From NCBI RefSeq assembly GCF_002369955.1, contig NZ_AP014564.1:745097-809096 (forward strand): a DNA stretch of 64,000 bases, in the 5' to 3' direction. Position 1 is the stretch's first letter. Every line of letters begins with the position of its first letter. The notes beneath the pieces were generated by a model. It saw nothing but the letters and a program-made list of their open reading frames with translations. It did no database searches and was not told where the DNA came from. Below are positions 16,930 to 26,446 of this stretch, piece by piece. Origin of the DNA: Ichthyobacterium seriolicida (lineage in GTDB: Bacteria > Bacteroidota > Bacteroidia > Flavobacteriales > Ichthyobacteriaceae). A program made the position numbers and the translations under genes.

Positions 16930-17569
16930 ATAAGAAAGTCACTATTCCCGTCAATATATCGTAAACCCCTCCGACTATTTTTATCTCTCCTTTTTTGTCC
17001 ATCTCGTTTAGGATATCGCTGTTCTTTTTGATATTCTCTATAGAGAGATTTACGTTTTCTACAATCACCTTATCTACGAAGGTTTCATTTTTTGATGATC
17101 TATCTCCTGTCTCTTCAACTCGATCTACAGCTGGTTTTATCTTGTCTAAAAGATGAGTTATATTTCCCAACTCCACATTGTCACAAGCTGATTTTATAGC
17201 TCCACAACGCGTGTGTCCTAAAACCAAAACCAATTTGGAACCAGATACCTTACAACTGTATTCCATACTTCCTAAAATATCTTTATTGATAATATTTCCA
17301 GCTACTCTAGACACAAAGACATCTCCTATTCCCAAGTCGAATACAGTTTCCACAGGAACTCTAGAATCTATGCAGCTCAGTATCACAGCAAATGGATATT
17401 GACCATCTTGAGTATCTTCTCTTTGAGAGGAAAAATCCCTGGTGATCATCTCTTTTTGTACAAACCGCTCATTGCCTTGTTTTAGGAGATCAATTGCTGT
17501 AGAAGGAGTGATCTCAGATTGTGATTTTTTGTTTTGTGTATCCATTGAGTTAAATTTAAAAATTAGCAA
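16928..17569 (-). CDS. Beta-class carbonic anhydrase
   Basis: A 213-residue enzyme. Zinc ligands are visible in SCIDSRVPVE (Cys, with the Asp-Arg dyad) and GHTRCGAIKSA (His and Cys); the central DVFVSRVAGNI is conserved. It interconverts CO2 and bicarbonate in the cytoplasm, for pH control and carboxylation reactions. The first ATG gives MLIFKFNSMDTQ...; the second ATG at 17548 (MDTQNKKSQ) is an equally good start and gives 206 residues. No signal peptide. Monocistronic by position, divergent from the suf cluster. Confidence 0.93.
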   Translation of the reverse strand: MLIFKFNSMDTQNKKSQSEITPSTAIDLLKQGNERFVQKEMITRDFSSQREDTQDGQYPFAVILSCIDSRVPVETVFDLGIGDVFVSRVAGNIINKDILGSMEYSCKVSGSKLVLVLGHTRCGAIKSACDNVELGNITHLLDKIKPAVDRVEETGDRSSKNETFVDKVIVENVNLSIENIKKNSDILNEMDKKGEIKIVGGVYDILTGIVTFL

Positions 17570-17620
17570 GAGTTAATATTCTGTTTTTAAATAGTCCATT
17601 TTAAAATAGTTTAAAATGCG

Positions 17621-17628
17621 TACATTTG
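17621..17628 (+). promoter_or_regulatory. -7 box of the suf promoter
   Basis: TACATTTG, an exact TAnnTTTG match, 35 bases before the ATG of the first suf gene. It is the only strong promoter-like element before the cluster. No IscR- or Fur-type operator was recognised. Confidence 0.5.
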
Positions 17629-17662
17629 CGGCGTACTTGTTCCCACAAAATTTTTGACAAAT

Positions 17663-17992
17663 ATGGTAAGTATTTCCGATTCTGCAAAAAAACAAATACG
17701 CAAGTTAATGGAAGAAGACAACATGGATTTACAAAAATCTTTTGTTAGAATTAAGGTCAATAGTGGAGGTTGTTCAGGTTTACATTACGACTTGTCTTTC
17801 GATACGATAAAAGGTGATAATGATGAGTCTTTTGAATCTGATGATATTAAGTTATTGGTTGACAAGAAGAGCTACATATACTTGGTGGGGACTGTTTTAG
17901 ACTACTCTGGCGGAATAAGTGGAAAGGGGTTTCAGTTTGTCAACCCGAATGCCACTAGAACTTGTGGATGTGGAGAGAGTTTTTCACTTTAA
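17663..17992 (+). CDS. sufA: A-type Fe-S carrier protein SufA/IscA-like
   Basis: A 109-residue HesB/IscA-family protein. The three conserved cysteines are seen in NSGGCSGLHYD and the C-terminal TCGCGESFSL. It accepts assembled Fe-S clusters from the SufBCD scaffold and passes them to target proteins. The ATG at 17663 is the proper start; an in-frame TTG nine bases upstream is less likely. It is the first gene of sufA-B-C-D-S, with only 8 bases before sufB. Confidence 0.92.
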   Translation: MVSISDSAKKQIRKLMEEDNMDLQKSFVRIKVNSGGCSGLHYDLSFDTIKGDNDESFESDDIKLLVDKKSYIYLVGTVLDYSGGISGKGFQFVNPNATRTCGCGESFSL

Positions 17993-18000
17993 TGCAATAA

Positions 18001-19452
18001 ATGAAAGAATTAGGTAAAAGCGATAAGATTTTAGAAGAGGTAACCTCTTCCACATACAAATACGGTTTTGTAACCGATATAGAATCCGATACTATAGAAA
18101 AGGGCTTAAGTGAGGATGTAATAAGAATTATATCTAAGAAGAACGAAGAGCCTGCCTGGCTGTTAGATTGGAGATTAGATGCTTTTGAAAGACTAAAGGA
18201 AATGGATGAGCCTGAGTGGGCAAATATCAATTACAAAAAACCAGATTTACAAGATATCAGTTATTACTCAGCTCCTAAGAAAAAGAAGAGGTACAACAGT
18301 CTAGATGAGGTAGATCCTGAGTTGTTAAAAACCTTCGACAAGTTGGGTATCTCAATAGAGGAACAAAAGAGGATATCTGGGGTTGCCATGGATGTAGTAA
18401 TAGACAGTGTATCTGTTGTAAACACTTTCAAGGAAGAACTTGGCAAATTGGGAATAATATTTTGCCCTATTGGAGAGGCTATAAAGGAGCATCCAGAATT
18501 AGTTAAGAAATACATAGGAAGTGTAGTTCCAAAACAAGACAATTTTTATTCTGCTTTAAATTCTGCTGTTTTTTCTGATGGCTCTTTTTGTTATATACCT
18601 AAAGGGGTCAGGTGTCCTATGGAATTATCTACATATTTTAGGATAAACCAATCTGGTACTGGTCAATTTGAGAGAACACTTTTAATAGCTGATGAAGATT
18701 CATATGTGAGCTATTTAGAAGGATGTACAGCGCCTCAAAGAGATGAAAATCAGTTGCACGCTGCAGTTGTTGAAATAATAGCTCTAGATGGGGCTGAGGT
18801 AAAATATTCTACAGTACAGAATTGGTATCCAGGCGATAGCAGGGGGATTGGTGGAGTTTTTAACTTTGTCACAAAAAGAGGGTTATGCAAAGAAAGAGCT
18901 AAGATATCTTGGACTCAGGTCGAGACTGGATCTGCTATAACTTGGAAATATCCATCTTGTATATTGGAAGGAGATAATTCCATAGGTGAATTCTATTCTA
19001 TAGCTTTAACTAATAATTTACAGCAGGCTGACACTGGCACTAAAATGGTGCATATAGGAAAGAACACCAAGAGTACTATTATATCTAAAGGCATATCTGC
19101 AGGTTTATCTAATAATAGTTATAGGGGATTAGTAAAGGTTACTAAAAATGCAGATAACGCTAGGAATTTCACTCAATGTGATTCTCTCTTGATGGGAGAT
19201 AAGTGTGGAGCTCATACTTTTCCGTATATAGATGTCAATAATAAAACGGCTCAGCTAGAGCATGAAGCTACCACTTCTAAGATAGGAGAAGATCAGATAT
19301 TTTATTGTAATCAAAGAGGCTTGGATACTGAAAAAGCAATAGCTATTATAGTCAATGGGTTCTCCAAAGAAGTACTGAATAAATTACCTATGGAATTTGC
19401 CGTAGAAGCGCAAAAACTCTTAGAGATATCTCTAGAGGGTAGTGTGGGCTAG
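18001..19452 (+). CDS. sufB: Fe-S cluster assembly protein SufB
   Basis: A 483-residue SufB, about the normal length. Typical segments are [17 protein letters not shown] at the N-terminus, [15 protein letters not shown], then [22 protein letters not shown] in the beta-helix core, and [18 protein letters not shown] at the C-terminus. SufB forms the SufBC2D scaffold that builds Fe-S clusters on sulfur delivered by SufS. A 113-base gap separates it from sufC. Confidence 0.96.
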   Translation: MKELGKSDKILEEVTSSTYKYGFVTDIESDTIEKGLSEDVIRIISKKNEEPAWLLDWRLDAFERLKEMDEPEWANINYKKPDLQDISYYSAPKKKKRYNSLDEVDPELLKTFDKLGISIEEQKRISGVAMDVVIDSVSVVNTFKEELGKLGIIFCPIGEAIKEHPELVKKYIGSVVPKQDNFYSALNSAVFSDGSFCYIPKGVRCPMELSTYFRINQSGTGQFERTLLIADEDSYVSYLEGCTAPQRDENQLHAAVVEIIALDGAEVKYSTVQNWYPGDSRGIGGVFNFVTKRGLCKERAKISWTQVETGSAITWKYPSCILEGDNSIGEFYSIALTNNLQQADTGTKMVHIGKNTKSTIISKGISAGLSNNSYRGLVKVTKNADNARNFTQCDSLLMGDKCGAHTFPYIDVNNKTAQLEHEATTSKIGEDQIFYCNQRGLDTEKAIAIIVNGFSKEVLNKLPMEFAVEAQKLLEISLEGSVG

Positions 19453-19565
19453 ATTGAAAAAAAACGTGATCTATTTGTATTATGACTACTCATCTGAGTA
19501 TAACATTGATTCGAATTTAATAAACAAATATTTAAATACTAAAGATTAAAAATTAACAGAAGGTA

Positions 19566-20303
19566 ATGTTAAGTATAAAAGATTTAAGAGCTTCTATCGA
19601 AGGTAAGGAAATATTAAAAGGGATAAACTTAGAGGTAAATGTAGGTGAGGTGCACGCTATAATGGGCCCTAATGGCTCTGGTAAAAGTACCTTTAGCTCT
19701 GTTATAACTGGTAAAGAAGAGTATGAAGTAGATTCAGGGGATATAGTATTTAAAGGAGAGGATATATTAGAATTATCTCCAGAGGAAAGAGCTCATAGAG
19801 GTATTTTTATGTCTTTTCAATACCCAGTGGAAATATGTGGAATTTCAGTTATAAGCTTCATCAAAACAGCGGTAAATGAAAAAAGGAAGGCTAATGGACT
19901 AGAAGATATGCCAGCAAAGGAGATGCTCAAGATGATAAAGGAAAAAGCTTCTCTATTAGAAATCGATATGGATTTTCTCTCTAGATCCTTAAACGAAGGG
20001 TTTTCTGGAGGAGAGAAGAAAAAAAATGAGATATTTCAGATGGCCATGTTGGAGCCTTCCCTGTCTATTTTAGATGAAACAGATTCGGGCTTAGATATAG
20101 ACGCTATGAGAATAGTAGCAAATGGAGTTAATAAATTAAGATCAGAAAACAATTCTGTTATATTAATCACTCACTATCAGAGATTGCTAAATTACATAGT
20201 TCCAGATTATGTTCATGTGCTTCACAATGGTAGGATAATAAAAAGTGGTGATAAAAATTTGGCATTGGAGTTGGAGAAGAAGGGATATGATTGGTTAAAA
20301 TAA
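19566..20303 (+). CDS. sufC: Fe-S cluster assembly ATPase SufC
   Basis: A 245-residue ABC-type ATPase without membrane partner. Walker A GPNGSGKST lies near residue 34, the signature region LNEGFSGGEKKKNE is typical of SufC, and the Walker B LSILDETDSGLD follows. ATP hydrolysis by the SufC dimer reshapes SufB-SufD during cluster assembly. It ends 6 bases before sufD. Confidence 0.96.
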   Translation: MLSIKDLRASIEGKEILKGINLEVNVGEVHAIMGPNGSGKSTFSSVITGKEEYEVDSGDIVFKGEDILELSPEERAHRGIFMSFQYPVEICGISVISFIKTAVNEKRKANGLEDMPAKEMLKMIKEKASLLEIDMDFLSRSLNEGFSGGEKKKNEIFQMAMLEPSLSILDETDSGLDIDAMRIVANGVNKLRSENNSVILITHYQRLLNYIVPDYVHVLHNGRIIKSGDKNLALELEKKGYDWLK

Positions 20304-20309
20304 GCTGTA

Positions 20310-21575
20310 ATGACTGAATTAAAACGACATATACTATCCTTTTTTGATGAGAAAAACTTTAAGTCTGATTTAGAAAAATTTAGACTAGATGCCGTAGAGT
20401 CATTTTCCCAAAGTGATTTTCCCACTGTAAATGATGAGGAGTGGAAGGTTACGGATTTATCTAAAATAGTATCCAAAAAATACAATTTAGAATTAAATAG
20501 AAATACATCTGAAAAATATGATTTTGAGAAGTATCTTTTGGGAATGGATACTTATAGGGTGATAGTCATAAATGGGCTTATTTCTAAGGAACTCTCTAGT
20601 GTGCCTGAGTTTTTTAATATAAGTAGCATAAGAGAAAATACAAGCCATGAACGTGTAAAGAAATTTTTCTCTAAAATACTGAGCAGAGATATAATTTCAG
20701 ATTTGAATACTTCTCTGTTTCACGATGGAGTTTTTATAGAGGTGCCAGCCAATACTACGGTAGATAAACCTGTAGAAATTTTAAATATTTCATTTCACGA
20801 TACTCCAGCTATAAATAGTTTGAGAAATTTGGTAGTAGTAAATGAAAATGCCGAAATAAAGATTATAGACAGACATCAAAGTCTCTCTGAAAACGTATTT
20901 GTAAACTATATTACAGAGATTTTTGTAGATAAAAACGCACGTGGTGAATTGTACAAATTACAGATGGACGATTCTACTAATTCTTTGATAGATAATACTT
21001 TTATTTCTCAAGAAAAGGGTAGTACTGCAAGTGTTGGAACTTTTTCTTTTGGGAGTGAGTTTATCAGAAATAATTTGAATTTTTATTTAGATGGACAACA
21101 TTCAACTGCGAACTTATATGGAATTAGTATTTTATCTGATAATCAACTCGTAGATAATCACACTTGTGTGGAACACCGCCTGCCAAATTGTGATAGTAAT
21201 GAAATATATAGAGGTATTTACCACGATAATTCAAGAGGTGTTTTCAATGGTAAGGTGATAGTTCATAAGGATGCTCAAAAAACCTCTGGATTTCAAAGAA
21301 ATGATAATATATTGTTGTCTGACAGGGCTAAGATAAATACCAAACCACAACTTGAAATCTTTGCAGATGATGTCAAGTGTTCTCATGGTTGTACGGTTGG
21401 ACAGTTGGATAAAGATGCCATTTTTTATTTGCGTTCCAGAGGTATGAGAGAAGAAGTAGCCAAAGGAATGATCATGTATGCTTTTTTCAGTGAAATACTA
21501 GAAAATATCCATATCCCTCAATTAAAAGATTACTTAGAGAGTTTCGTATCCAAAAAACTTGGGATAGATGTCTGA
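20310..21575 (+). CDS. sufD: Fe-S cluster assembly protein SufD
   Basis: A 421-residue SufD. The N-terminal half is variable; the C-terminal beta helix is conserved, with DDVKCSHGCTVGQLDKDAIFYLRSRG, which is characteristic. It pairs with SufB in the SufBC2D scaffold. It sits between sufC and sufS, as in other Bacteroidota suf clusters. Confidence 0.95.
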   Translation: MTELKRHILSFFDEKNFKSDLEKFRLDAVESFSQSDFPTVNDEEWKVTDLSKIVSKKYNLELNRNTSEKYDFEKYLLGMDTYRVIVINGLISKELSSVPEFFNISSIRENTSHERVKKFFSKILSRDIISDLNTSLFHDGVFIEVPANTTVDKPVEILNISFHDTPAINSLRNLVVVNENAEIKIIDRHQSLSENVFVNYITEIFVDKNARGELYKLQMDDSTNSLIDNTFISQEKGSTASVGTFSFGSEFIRNNLNFYLDGQHSTANLYGISILSDNQLVDNHTCVEHRLPNCDSNEIYRGIYHDNSRGVFNGKVIVHKDAQKTSGFQRNDNILLSDRAKINTKPQLEIFADDVKCSHGCTVGQLDKDAIFYLRSRGMREEVAKGMIMYAFFSEILENIHIPQLKDYLESFVSKKLGIDV

Positions 21576-21601
21576 GTTATTTTAATCAAAATATTATAGT
21601 C

Positions 21602-22816
21602 GTGTTTTGCGTAAAAAAAATAAGGGAGGATTTTCCAATATTAAAAAGGAAGGTTAATCGACAAGATTTAATATACTTTGATAATGCAGCTACCACACAA
21701 AAACCATTATGTGTAATAGATTGCATCGATAGCTTTTATAAAGAGGAAAGTTCTAACGTTCACAGAGGTGTTCATACCCTAAGTCAAGAAGCTACCAACA
21801 GATTTGAACTATCTAGAAAAACAGTTCAAGAATATATAAATGCAAAACACTCCCATGAGGTAATATTTACTAAAGGAACCACCGAAAGTATAAATTTAGT
21901 GGCTAGTTGTATTACAGGGCAAATAAAAAAAGGTGATGAGATAATAATATCTCATTTGGAACATCATTCAAATATCGTTCCTTGGCAGATGTTGTGTGAT
22001 AGGACAGGCGCTATTTTAAGAGTAATTCCAATAGAAGACTCAGGAGAGCTGATTTTTTGCGAATATGAAAAACTATTATCTGAAAAAACAAGTATCATAG
22101 CTATAAGCCATGCTTCTAATACCTTAGGGGTGATAAATGATATAAAAAAAATAATTGATAAAGCTCGCCAATACGATGCTAAAGTACTCATAGACGGAGC
22201 TCAATACGTGGCTCATCTACCAGTAGATGTTCAGGATTTAGATGTAGATTTTTATGTCTTTTCTGCCCATAAAATGTATGGGACCTCTGGAGTCGGAGTT
22301 CTATATGGCAGGGAAGAAATTTTAGATAAGCTGCCTCCATATCAAGGAGGAGGCAATATGATAAAAGAAGTCTCTTTTGAGAAGACTACATACGATTGTC
22401 TTGCTAATAAATTTGAAGCTGGCACACCTAATATAGAGGGTGTTGTAGCTTTTGAAAAAGCTATTAACTATATAAGTGGTATAGGGCTAGAAAATATATC
22501 AAAATACGAGGATGAATTACTCTATTATGCCACTGAAAAATTACAGAGCATAAGTGGATTAAAGATATATGGAAGGGCTGTTGAAAAGATAGGGGTTATA
22601 TCTTTCAACGTAGATAAGATACATCACTACGATTTGGGTTTGATCTTGGATAAAATGGGCATTGCTATTAGAACAGGACATCATTGTACGCAACCCATTA
22701 TGAAACGATTCGATATATCTGGAACAGCTAGATTATCTCTTGCTATGTATAACACTAAAGAGGAAATAGATAAAATGTCAGAAGCCCTTGTAAGAGCTAT
22801 AAAAATATTATCCTAA
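21602..22816 (+). CDS. sufS: Cysteine desulfurase SufS
   Basis: A 404-residue PLP enzyme of group II cysteine desulfurases. YFDNAATTQKP is at the N-terminus, the PLP lysine is in VFSAHKMYGTSG, and the active-site cysteine is in RTGHHCTQPIM. It removes sulfur from cysteine and hands it to the SufBCD scaffold. The only sensible start is GTG at 21602: no ATG or TTG occurs in frame between the sufD stop and the conserved IREDFPIL. A SufE or SufU sulfur acceptor is not in the cluster and must be elsewhere. An IS1595 element is inserted immediately downstream (14 bases after the stop). Confidence 0.95.
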   Translation: MFCVKKIREDFPILKRKVNRQDLIYFDNAATTQKPLCVIDCIDSFYKEESSNVHRGVHTLSQEATNRFELSRKTVQEYINAKHSHEVIFTKGTTESINLVASCITGQIKKGDEIIISHLEHHSNIVPWQMLCDRTGAILRVIPIEDSGELIFCEYEKLLSEKTSIIAISHASNTLGVINDIKKIIDKARQYDAKVLIDGAQYVAHLPVDVQDLDVDFYVFSAHKMYGTSGVGVLYGREEILDKLPPYQGGGNMIKEVSFEKTTYDCLANKFEAGTPNIEGVVAFEKAINYISGIGLENISKYEDELLYYATEKLQSISGLKIYGRAVEKIGVISFNVDKIHHYDLGLILDKMGIAIRTGHHCTQPIMKRFDISGTARLSLAMYNTKEEIDKMSEALVRAIKILS

Positions 22817-22822
22817 GTATTA

Positions 22823-22830
22823 TTATTTAA
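22823..22830. repeat. Left 8-bp target-site duplication of the IS1595 element
   Basis: TTATTTAA directly before the left IS end; the same eight bases occur directly after the right end at 23573-23580. An 8-bp duplication is the norm for IS1595-family insertions. Confidence 0.85.
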
Positions 22831-23572
22831 GGTTCAAGACAACTTAAGGGGATTTTTTCTTATCCATTTTAACATACAAAAATACAAATTTTCATTTCGA
22901 TAATTAAACCTCAATTCCACACTCTTTTAGATGATAATAAAACTTGTGCTTATGGACTCCTCTAAAACCTGGATAATCGAACTTTACATAGTCCCCAAAA
23001 ATTCTCAATTCCATTAATGTGATTTACTCCTTTAGCAAATTCATTTTCACTATGTTTTACTCTATAATGCCTCTTATAACCATAGTTTACCAAGCCGTCA
23101 TAAGACTTAAATCCATCAGTATAAATTGTACTTTCTTTACTTGCTCTGCTCTCTATAATAGGCATTATTACTGATGATGAGCAGTTTTTTACAATTTGTG
23201 TATAAACTTTACCCTCTCTCTTTAACATACCAAATACTGGAACTTTTCCTCCTGATCCTCGTCCCCTTTTTCCCCTAACTCGTTTAGCTCCAAAATAACT
23301 CTCATCTAATTCTATTTCCCCTTGATTAAAGGGACTTTCTTCTTCGCATTTTTGAACAATTAACAAACGTAATTTGTCAAAAATTTTGTTGATAGTATAA
23401 CGACTTACATTAGTCAATTTACTAACTTTTTTCGCTTCAATATCTAGGCAAAATAACCGTAAAATAGACCTGAATTTTGCCTCAGAAATTCTTGAACGAA
23501 TTATATACTTGTTTTTCATAGATAACATAAGGGGTTACACGCATGTAAATTTACCTTAAGTTGTCTTGAACC
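22831..23572 (-). mobile_element. IS1595-family insertion sequence, 742 bp
   Basis: The inverted ends begin GGTTCAAGACAACTTAAGG on both sides (22831 rightward; 23572 leftward) and are flanked by the 8-bp duplication TTATTTAA. One transposase gene fills the inside on the minus strand. The intact duplication suggests a fairly recent insertion in the spacer between sufS and the DUF4442 gene, where no gene is broken. The transposase has a frameshift near its C-terminus, so the copy is probably inactive. A single end of the same element type is at 31429-31468. Confidence 0.93.
22904..23528 (-). pseudogene. IS1595-family transposase (C-terminal frameshift)
   Basis: The ORF from ATG at 23528 runs 188 residues to a stop at 22962. 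It has the DDE-type core: GEIELDESYFGAKRVRGKRG with the first acidic residue, IYTDGFKSYDGL with the second, and HINGIENFWGLCK with the last. The family's ending RGVHKHKFYYHLKEC is present, but one base out of frame, after a TTTT run near 22961; it would end at a stop at 22904. One extra T therefore truncates the protein by about 20 residues. Transposase activity is doubtful. Confidence 0.85.
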
Positions 23573-23615
23573 TTATTTAATCATTATTTTCGTCTGTAAA
23601 TCAAAATAGTTTTTT

Positions 23616-24068
23616 ATGAAATTAACGCCCTTACGATTGAATTTGTTTTTGATATACAAAATTCCTTTAGCTTTTTTATCTGGAACGAGAGTAAAATTTT
23701 TAAATTTTGATAAATCTGTGGTGGGGGTAAAATATAGATGGATAAATCAAAATCCTTTTAGATCTATGTATTGGGCAGTGCAAGGAATGGCTTCTGAATT
23801 GTCTACAGGAGTGTTACTTATGAAGTATATAAAGAGAAGTCATAGAGATGTATCCATGTTAGTGATAGGTCAAAAAGGTTCTTTTATGAAGAAGGCTAGG
23901 GGGAGGATCACCTTTACCTGCTTGGATGGCAACCTTGTAAAAGAAGCCATATCTAAGTCTATATCTACTGGAGAACCACAGAAAATAAATATGGTTTCAG
24001 AGGGTGTAGACCAAGACAATAACACTGTCTCAAAATTTGAATACCAATGGAGTATAAAAGTTAAATAA
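23616..24068 (+). CDS. DUF4442 domain protein (hotdog-fold, thioesterase-like)
   Basis: A 150-residue protein with the DUF4442 pattern: PLAFLSGTRVKFLNFDKSVVGVKYRW, followed by NPFRSMYWAVQGMASELSTGVLLM. This resembles the active helix of 4-hydroxybenzoyl-CoA thioesterase-like hotdog proteins. The likely substrate is an acyl thioester, but no activity is known for the family. It is followed by a strong bidirectional terminator shared with the convergent pruA gene. Confidence 0.85.
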   Translation: MKLTPLRLNLFLIYKIPLAFLSGTRVKFLNFDKSVVGVKYRWINQNPFRSMYWAVQGMASELSTGVLLMKYIKRSHRDVSMLVIGQKGSFMKKARGRITFTCLDGNLVKEAISKSISTGEPQKINMVSEGVDQDNNTVSKFEYQWSIKVK

Positions 24069-24111
24069 AGTCTAGTAGAGTTTAAAATTTCAGCTTTTAT
24101 ATTTAAAATAA

Positions 24112-24150
24112 AAACGGATGCTAATTTTCAAATTGGCATCCGTTTTTTTA
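24112..24150. terminator. Bidirectional terminator between the DUF4442 gene and pruA
   Basis: Hairpin AACGGATGC(T)AA ... TT(G)GCATCCGTT with an A run on the left and a T run on the right, between two convergent genes. It can act in both directions. Confidence 0.85.
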
Positions 24151-24182
24151 ATAATTTCCTTTAACTAAGGGCATTACAATTT

Positions 24183-25811
24183 CTACTCTGTTAAAAATGG
24201 GTATCGATAATTTTTAGCAGGGATAAAAGTCTCTTTAATCAATCTAGGACTGACCCATCTCAATAAGTTTTGAGCTGATCCTGCTTTGTCATTTGTTCCC
24301 GATGCTCTCGCTCCTCCAAATGGTTGTTGACCTACCACAGCGCCTGTTGGTTTATCATTTATATAAAAGTTTCCAGCGCTATTTGTCAATTTTTTTGTAG
24401 CGTATTCAATAGAGTATATATCTCTAGAGAAGATAGCTCCTGTAAGAGCGTATGGAGACGTCTCGTCTACCAAGTCTAATGTTTTTTTCCAATCTTCATC
24501 ATTGTAGAGGTAAATGGTAATTATAGGGCCGAAGAGCTCCTCGGTCATTGTAAAATACTCTGGGTCATTAGATTCTATAACAGTTGGTGTTATAAAATAT
24601 CCTTTAGAATCATCATAAGTGCCCCCAGCTATGATGTTTACGTTTTTGTCATTTTTCACTCTATCGATTACAGCAGAAAGTCTATCAAAAGACTTTTTAT
24701 CTATAACAGCATTTATGAAATTTGAAGTGTCATATGGGCTGCCTATTTTCATAGAATTAACATCTTCTATTAAACTCTCCTTAATCTTAGCCCAGAGACT
24801 TTTTGGAATATACGCTCTTGAAGCAGCTGAACATTTTTGTCCTTGGAATTCAAAAGCTCCTCTAGAAATAGCCGTTACAACTGATTGTGTGTCGGAAGAT
24901 GGATGTGCCCAGATAAAATCTTTTCCTCCCGTTTCGCCTACTATTCTAGGATATGATTTATATATGTTGATGTTTTCTCCTATAGTTTTCCAAATCTCTT
25001 TAAAGACAGAGGTAGATCCTGTAAAGTGTACTCCAGAGAAATGAGGGTTTTTAAATACAGTTTTAGCTGTTTCTTCTCCATCGGTCAAGACCATATTTAT
25101 CACTCCATCTGGAAGCCCAGCTTCTTTAAACACATCTAATATAACCTGAGCTGAAAATATTTGATTATCAGATGGCTTCCAAACCACGACATTTCCCATT
25201 AAAGCTACACAGGCACATAGATTCCCAGCTATTGAGGTGAAATTAAAAGGAGTTATAGCATATACAAAGCCTTCAAGCGGTCTGTATTCCAACCTATTCC
25301 ATATTCCTTCAGAAGACTCAGGTTGCTCTCTGTATATATTACTCATATATTCTACGTTGTATCTGAGAAAATCTACAAATTCACAAGCAGCATCTATCTC
25401 AGCTTGATGTATATTTTTAGATTGGCCTATCATAGTAGATGCGTTTATCTTAGCTCTATACGGGCCCGCTATCAATTCTGCTGCTTTTAGGAAAATACTA
25501 GCTCTGTATTCCCAGCTTAGATTAACCCACTTTTCCCTAGATGCTAAGGCATTGTCTATGGCCATTCTCACATGTTTTTGGCTTCCTCTGTAGTAATGAC
25601 CTATTATGTGTCGGTGATCATGTGGAGGAGATATAGCAACCAAATCTTCAGTTATTATTTTTTCACCTCCTATACACTGAGATATGGTTATACCGCCTTG
25701 GTAATAAGATTGGTATTGATCTAGAACTTCTTCTCTTTCTAAGCTTCCCTTATCGTAATCTCTTACTGGTTCATTTACAGCTATTGGAACATTGAAAACT
25801 CCTTTTGGCAT
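24183..25811 (-). CDS. pruA: L-glutamate gamma-semialdehyde dehydrogenase
   Basis: A 542-residue aldehyde dehydrogenase of the stand-alone P5C dehydrogenase type common in Bacteroidota. The catalytic Cys is in EFQGQKCSAASRAYIP, the general-base Glu in RIVGETGGKD, and NAD-binding segments are FNFTSIAGNL and HFTGSTSVFKEIW. The C-terminal QQPFGGARASGTNDKAG is conserved. It oxidises glutamate semialdehyde to glutamate, the second step of proline breakdown. No proline dehydrogenase gene is in the window. Confidence 0.95.
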   Translation of the reverse strand: MPKGVFNVPIAVNEPVRDYDKGSLEREEVLDQYQSYYQGGITISQCIGGEKIITEDLVAISPPHDHRHIIGHYYRGSQKHVRMAIDNALASREKWVNLSWEYRASIFLKAAELIAGPYRAKINASTMIGQSKNIHQAEIDAACEFVDFLRYNVEYMSNIYREQPESSEGIWNRLEYRPLEGFVYAITPFNFTSIAGNLCACVALMGNVVVWKPSDNQIFSAQVILDVFKEAGLPDGVINMVLTDGEETAKTVFKNPHFSGVHFTGSTSVFKEIWKTIGENINIYKSYPRIVGETGGKDFIWAHPSSDTQSVVTAISRGAFEFQGQKCSAASRAYIPKSLWAKIKESLIEDVNSMKIGSPYDTSNFINAVIDKKSFDRLSAVIDRVKNDKNVNIIAGGTYDDSKGYFITPTVIESNDPEYFTMTEELFGPIITIYLYNDEDWKKTLDLVDETSPYALTGAIFSRDIYSIEYATKKLTNSAGNFYINDKPTGAVVGQQPFGGARASGTNDKAGSAQNLLRWVSPRLIKETFIPAKNYRYPFLTE

Positions 25812-25849
25812 TGTCTTAAGATTAAAAAATTAAATTGAGTGGACTTAGG

Positions 25850-25857
25850 CAAAGGTA
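25850..25857 (-). promoter_or_regulatory. -7 box of the pruA promoter
   Basis: Reads TACCTTTG on the minus strand, an exact TAnnTTTG match, about 39 bases before the pruA ATG. No convincing -33 element. Confidence 0.4.
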
Positions 25858-25945
25858 TGTTTTTTAAAGTCTATTTTTTATAACCTATAGGTAACTATTT
25901 GAGATTATTTCACTCTTAAAACAACCTCAGTCGATGATTATCAAC

Positions 25946-26085
25946 TTTCAGTAAGTTTTTGGAAAGATAGAGCCAATACCCTCATTGATAGACTCTGCTA
26001 ATATAAAAGGCGTATCTCTTTTTATTAATACAGCTTTTAAAGGAAAAAAGAGGCTTGCAACATGTTAAAAATATGAGTTCTATTG
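25946..26085. repeat. Direct repeat copy A (~140 bp) bounding a patch of gene debris
   Basis: From TTTCAGTAAGTTTTTGGAAA to ATATGAGTTCTAT it matches 26826-26965 in the same orientation with scattered differences. The minus strand is open in this copy for FPLKAVLIKRDTPFILAESI...IFPKTY before a stop. In copy B the same frame is broken, so the repeat may be the duplicated end of a lost gene. The 25812-26232 interval holds no other recognisable gene. Confidence 0.6.
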
Positions 26086-26164
26086 AACTTGAAAAAGCAG
26101 GGATAGGATAGTAGCAGTTATATAAAAAATTAAACTACTGCTATAGTTTACAATAAACATTTGT

Positions 26165-26172
26165 TACATTTG
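26165..26172 (+). promoter_or_regulatory. -7 box before the 61-residue ORF
   Basis: TACATTTG, an exact match to TAnnTTTG, 61 bases before the ATG at 26233 and just before the first 26-bp repeat. Confidence 0.35.
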
Positions 26173-26180
26173 CTGCAATG

Positions 26181-26206
26181 TCATAGCGATATTGCTGAGA
26201 AATCAC
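26181..26206. repeat. 26-bp direct repeat, first copy
   Basis: TCATAGCGATATTGCTGA followed by GAAATCAC. The second copy at 26421-26446 differs by one base. The copies are exactly 240 bases apart and enclose the small membrane ORF. Confidence 0.8.
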
Positions 26207-26232
26207 GGAGGGTATTTTAATAATTTTTAATT

Positions 26233-26418
26233 ATGACGAAGGAAGAATTTATTGATACTATTAAACAGTTTATTAATACTGTTAAAGAACTTATTGATAC
26301 CATTATAAAACTAGCTTATAGTATTAAGGAACTAATTTATAGTGCTATAAAACTAATTTTTTGCTTAATAGCTACACTGCTTATAATAGAACTTTTTCTA
26401 TTATTGTTTGGCCGCTAA
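26233..26418 (+). CDS. Small membrane protein of unknown function (61 aa)
   Basis: A 61-residue protein. The N-terminal 35 residues are an amphipathic helix built from near-repeats (EFIDTIKQFINTVKELIDTI, then IKELIYSAIKL). The rest is one hydrophobic segment (about residues 41-59) ending FGR. Size and shape recall phage holins or small toxins of type I toxin-antitoxin pairs, but there is no specific family match. It is enclosed by two 26-bp direct repeats, with a -7 box upstream. Expression is plausible but unproven. Confidence 0.45.
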   Translation: MTKEEFIDTIKQFINTVKELIDTIIKLAYSIKELIYSAIKLIFCLIATLLIIELFLLLFGR

Positions 26419-26420
26419 TA

Positions 26421-26446
26421 TCATAGCGATATTGCTGATAAATCAC
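26421..26446. repeat. 26-bp direct repeat, second copy
   Basis: Differs from 26181-26206 by one base. It runs straight into the coding fragment that follows, in an open frame (SDIADKSQYTPLGV). Confidence 0.8.

Noticed and set aside
22904-22962. Programmed frameshift in the IS1595 transposase
   Set aside because: IS1595 transposases are normally a single frame, and only a TTTT run is seen without a clear slippery heptamer. A simple mutation is the plainer reading.
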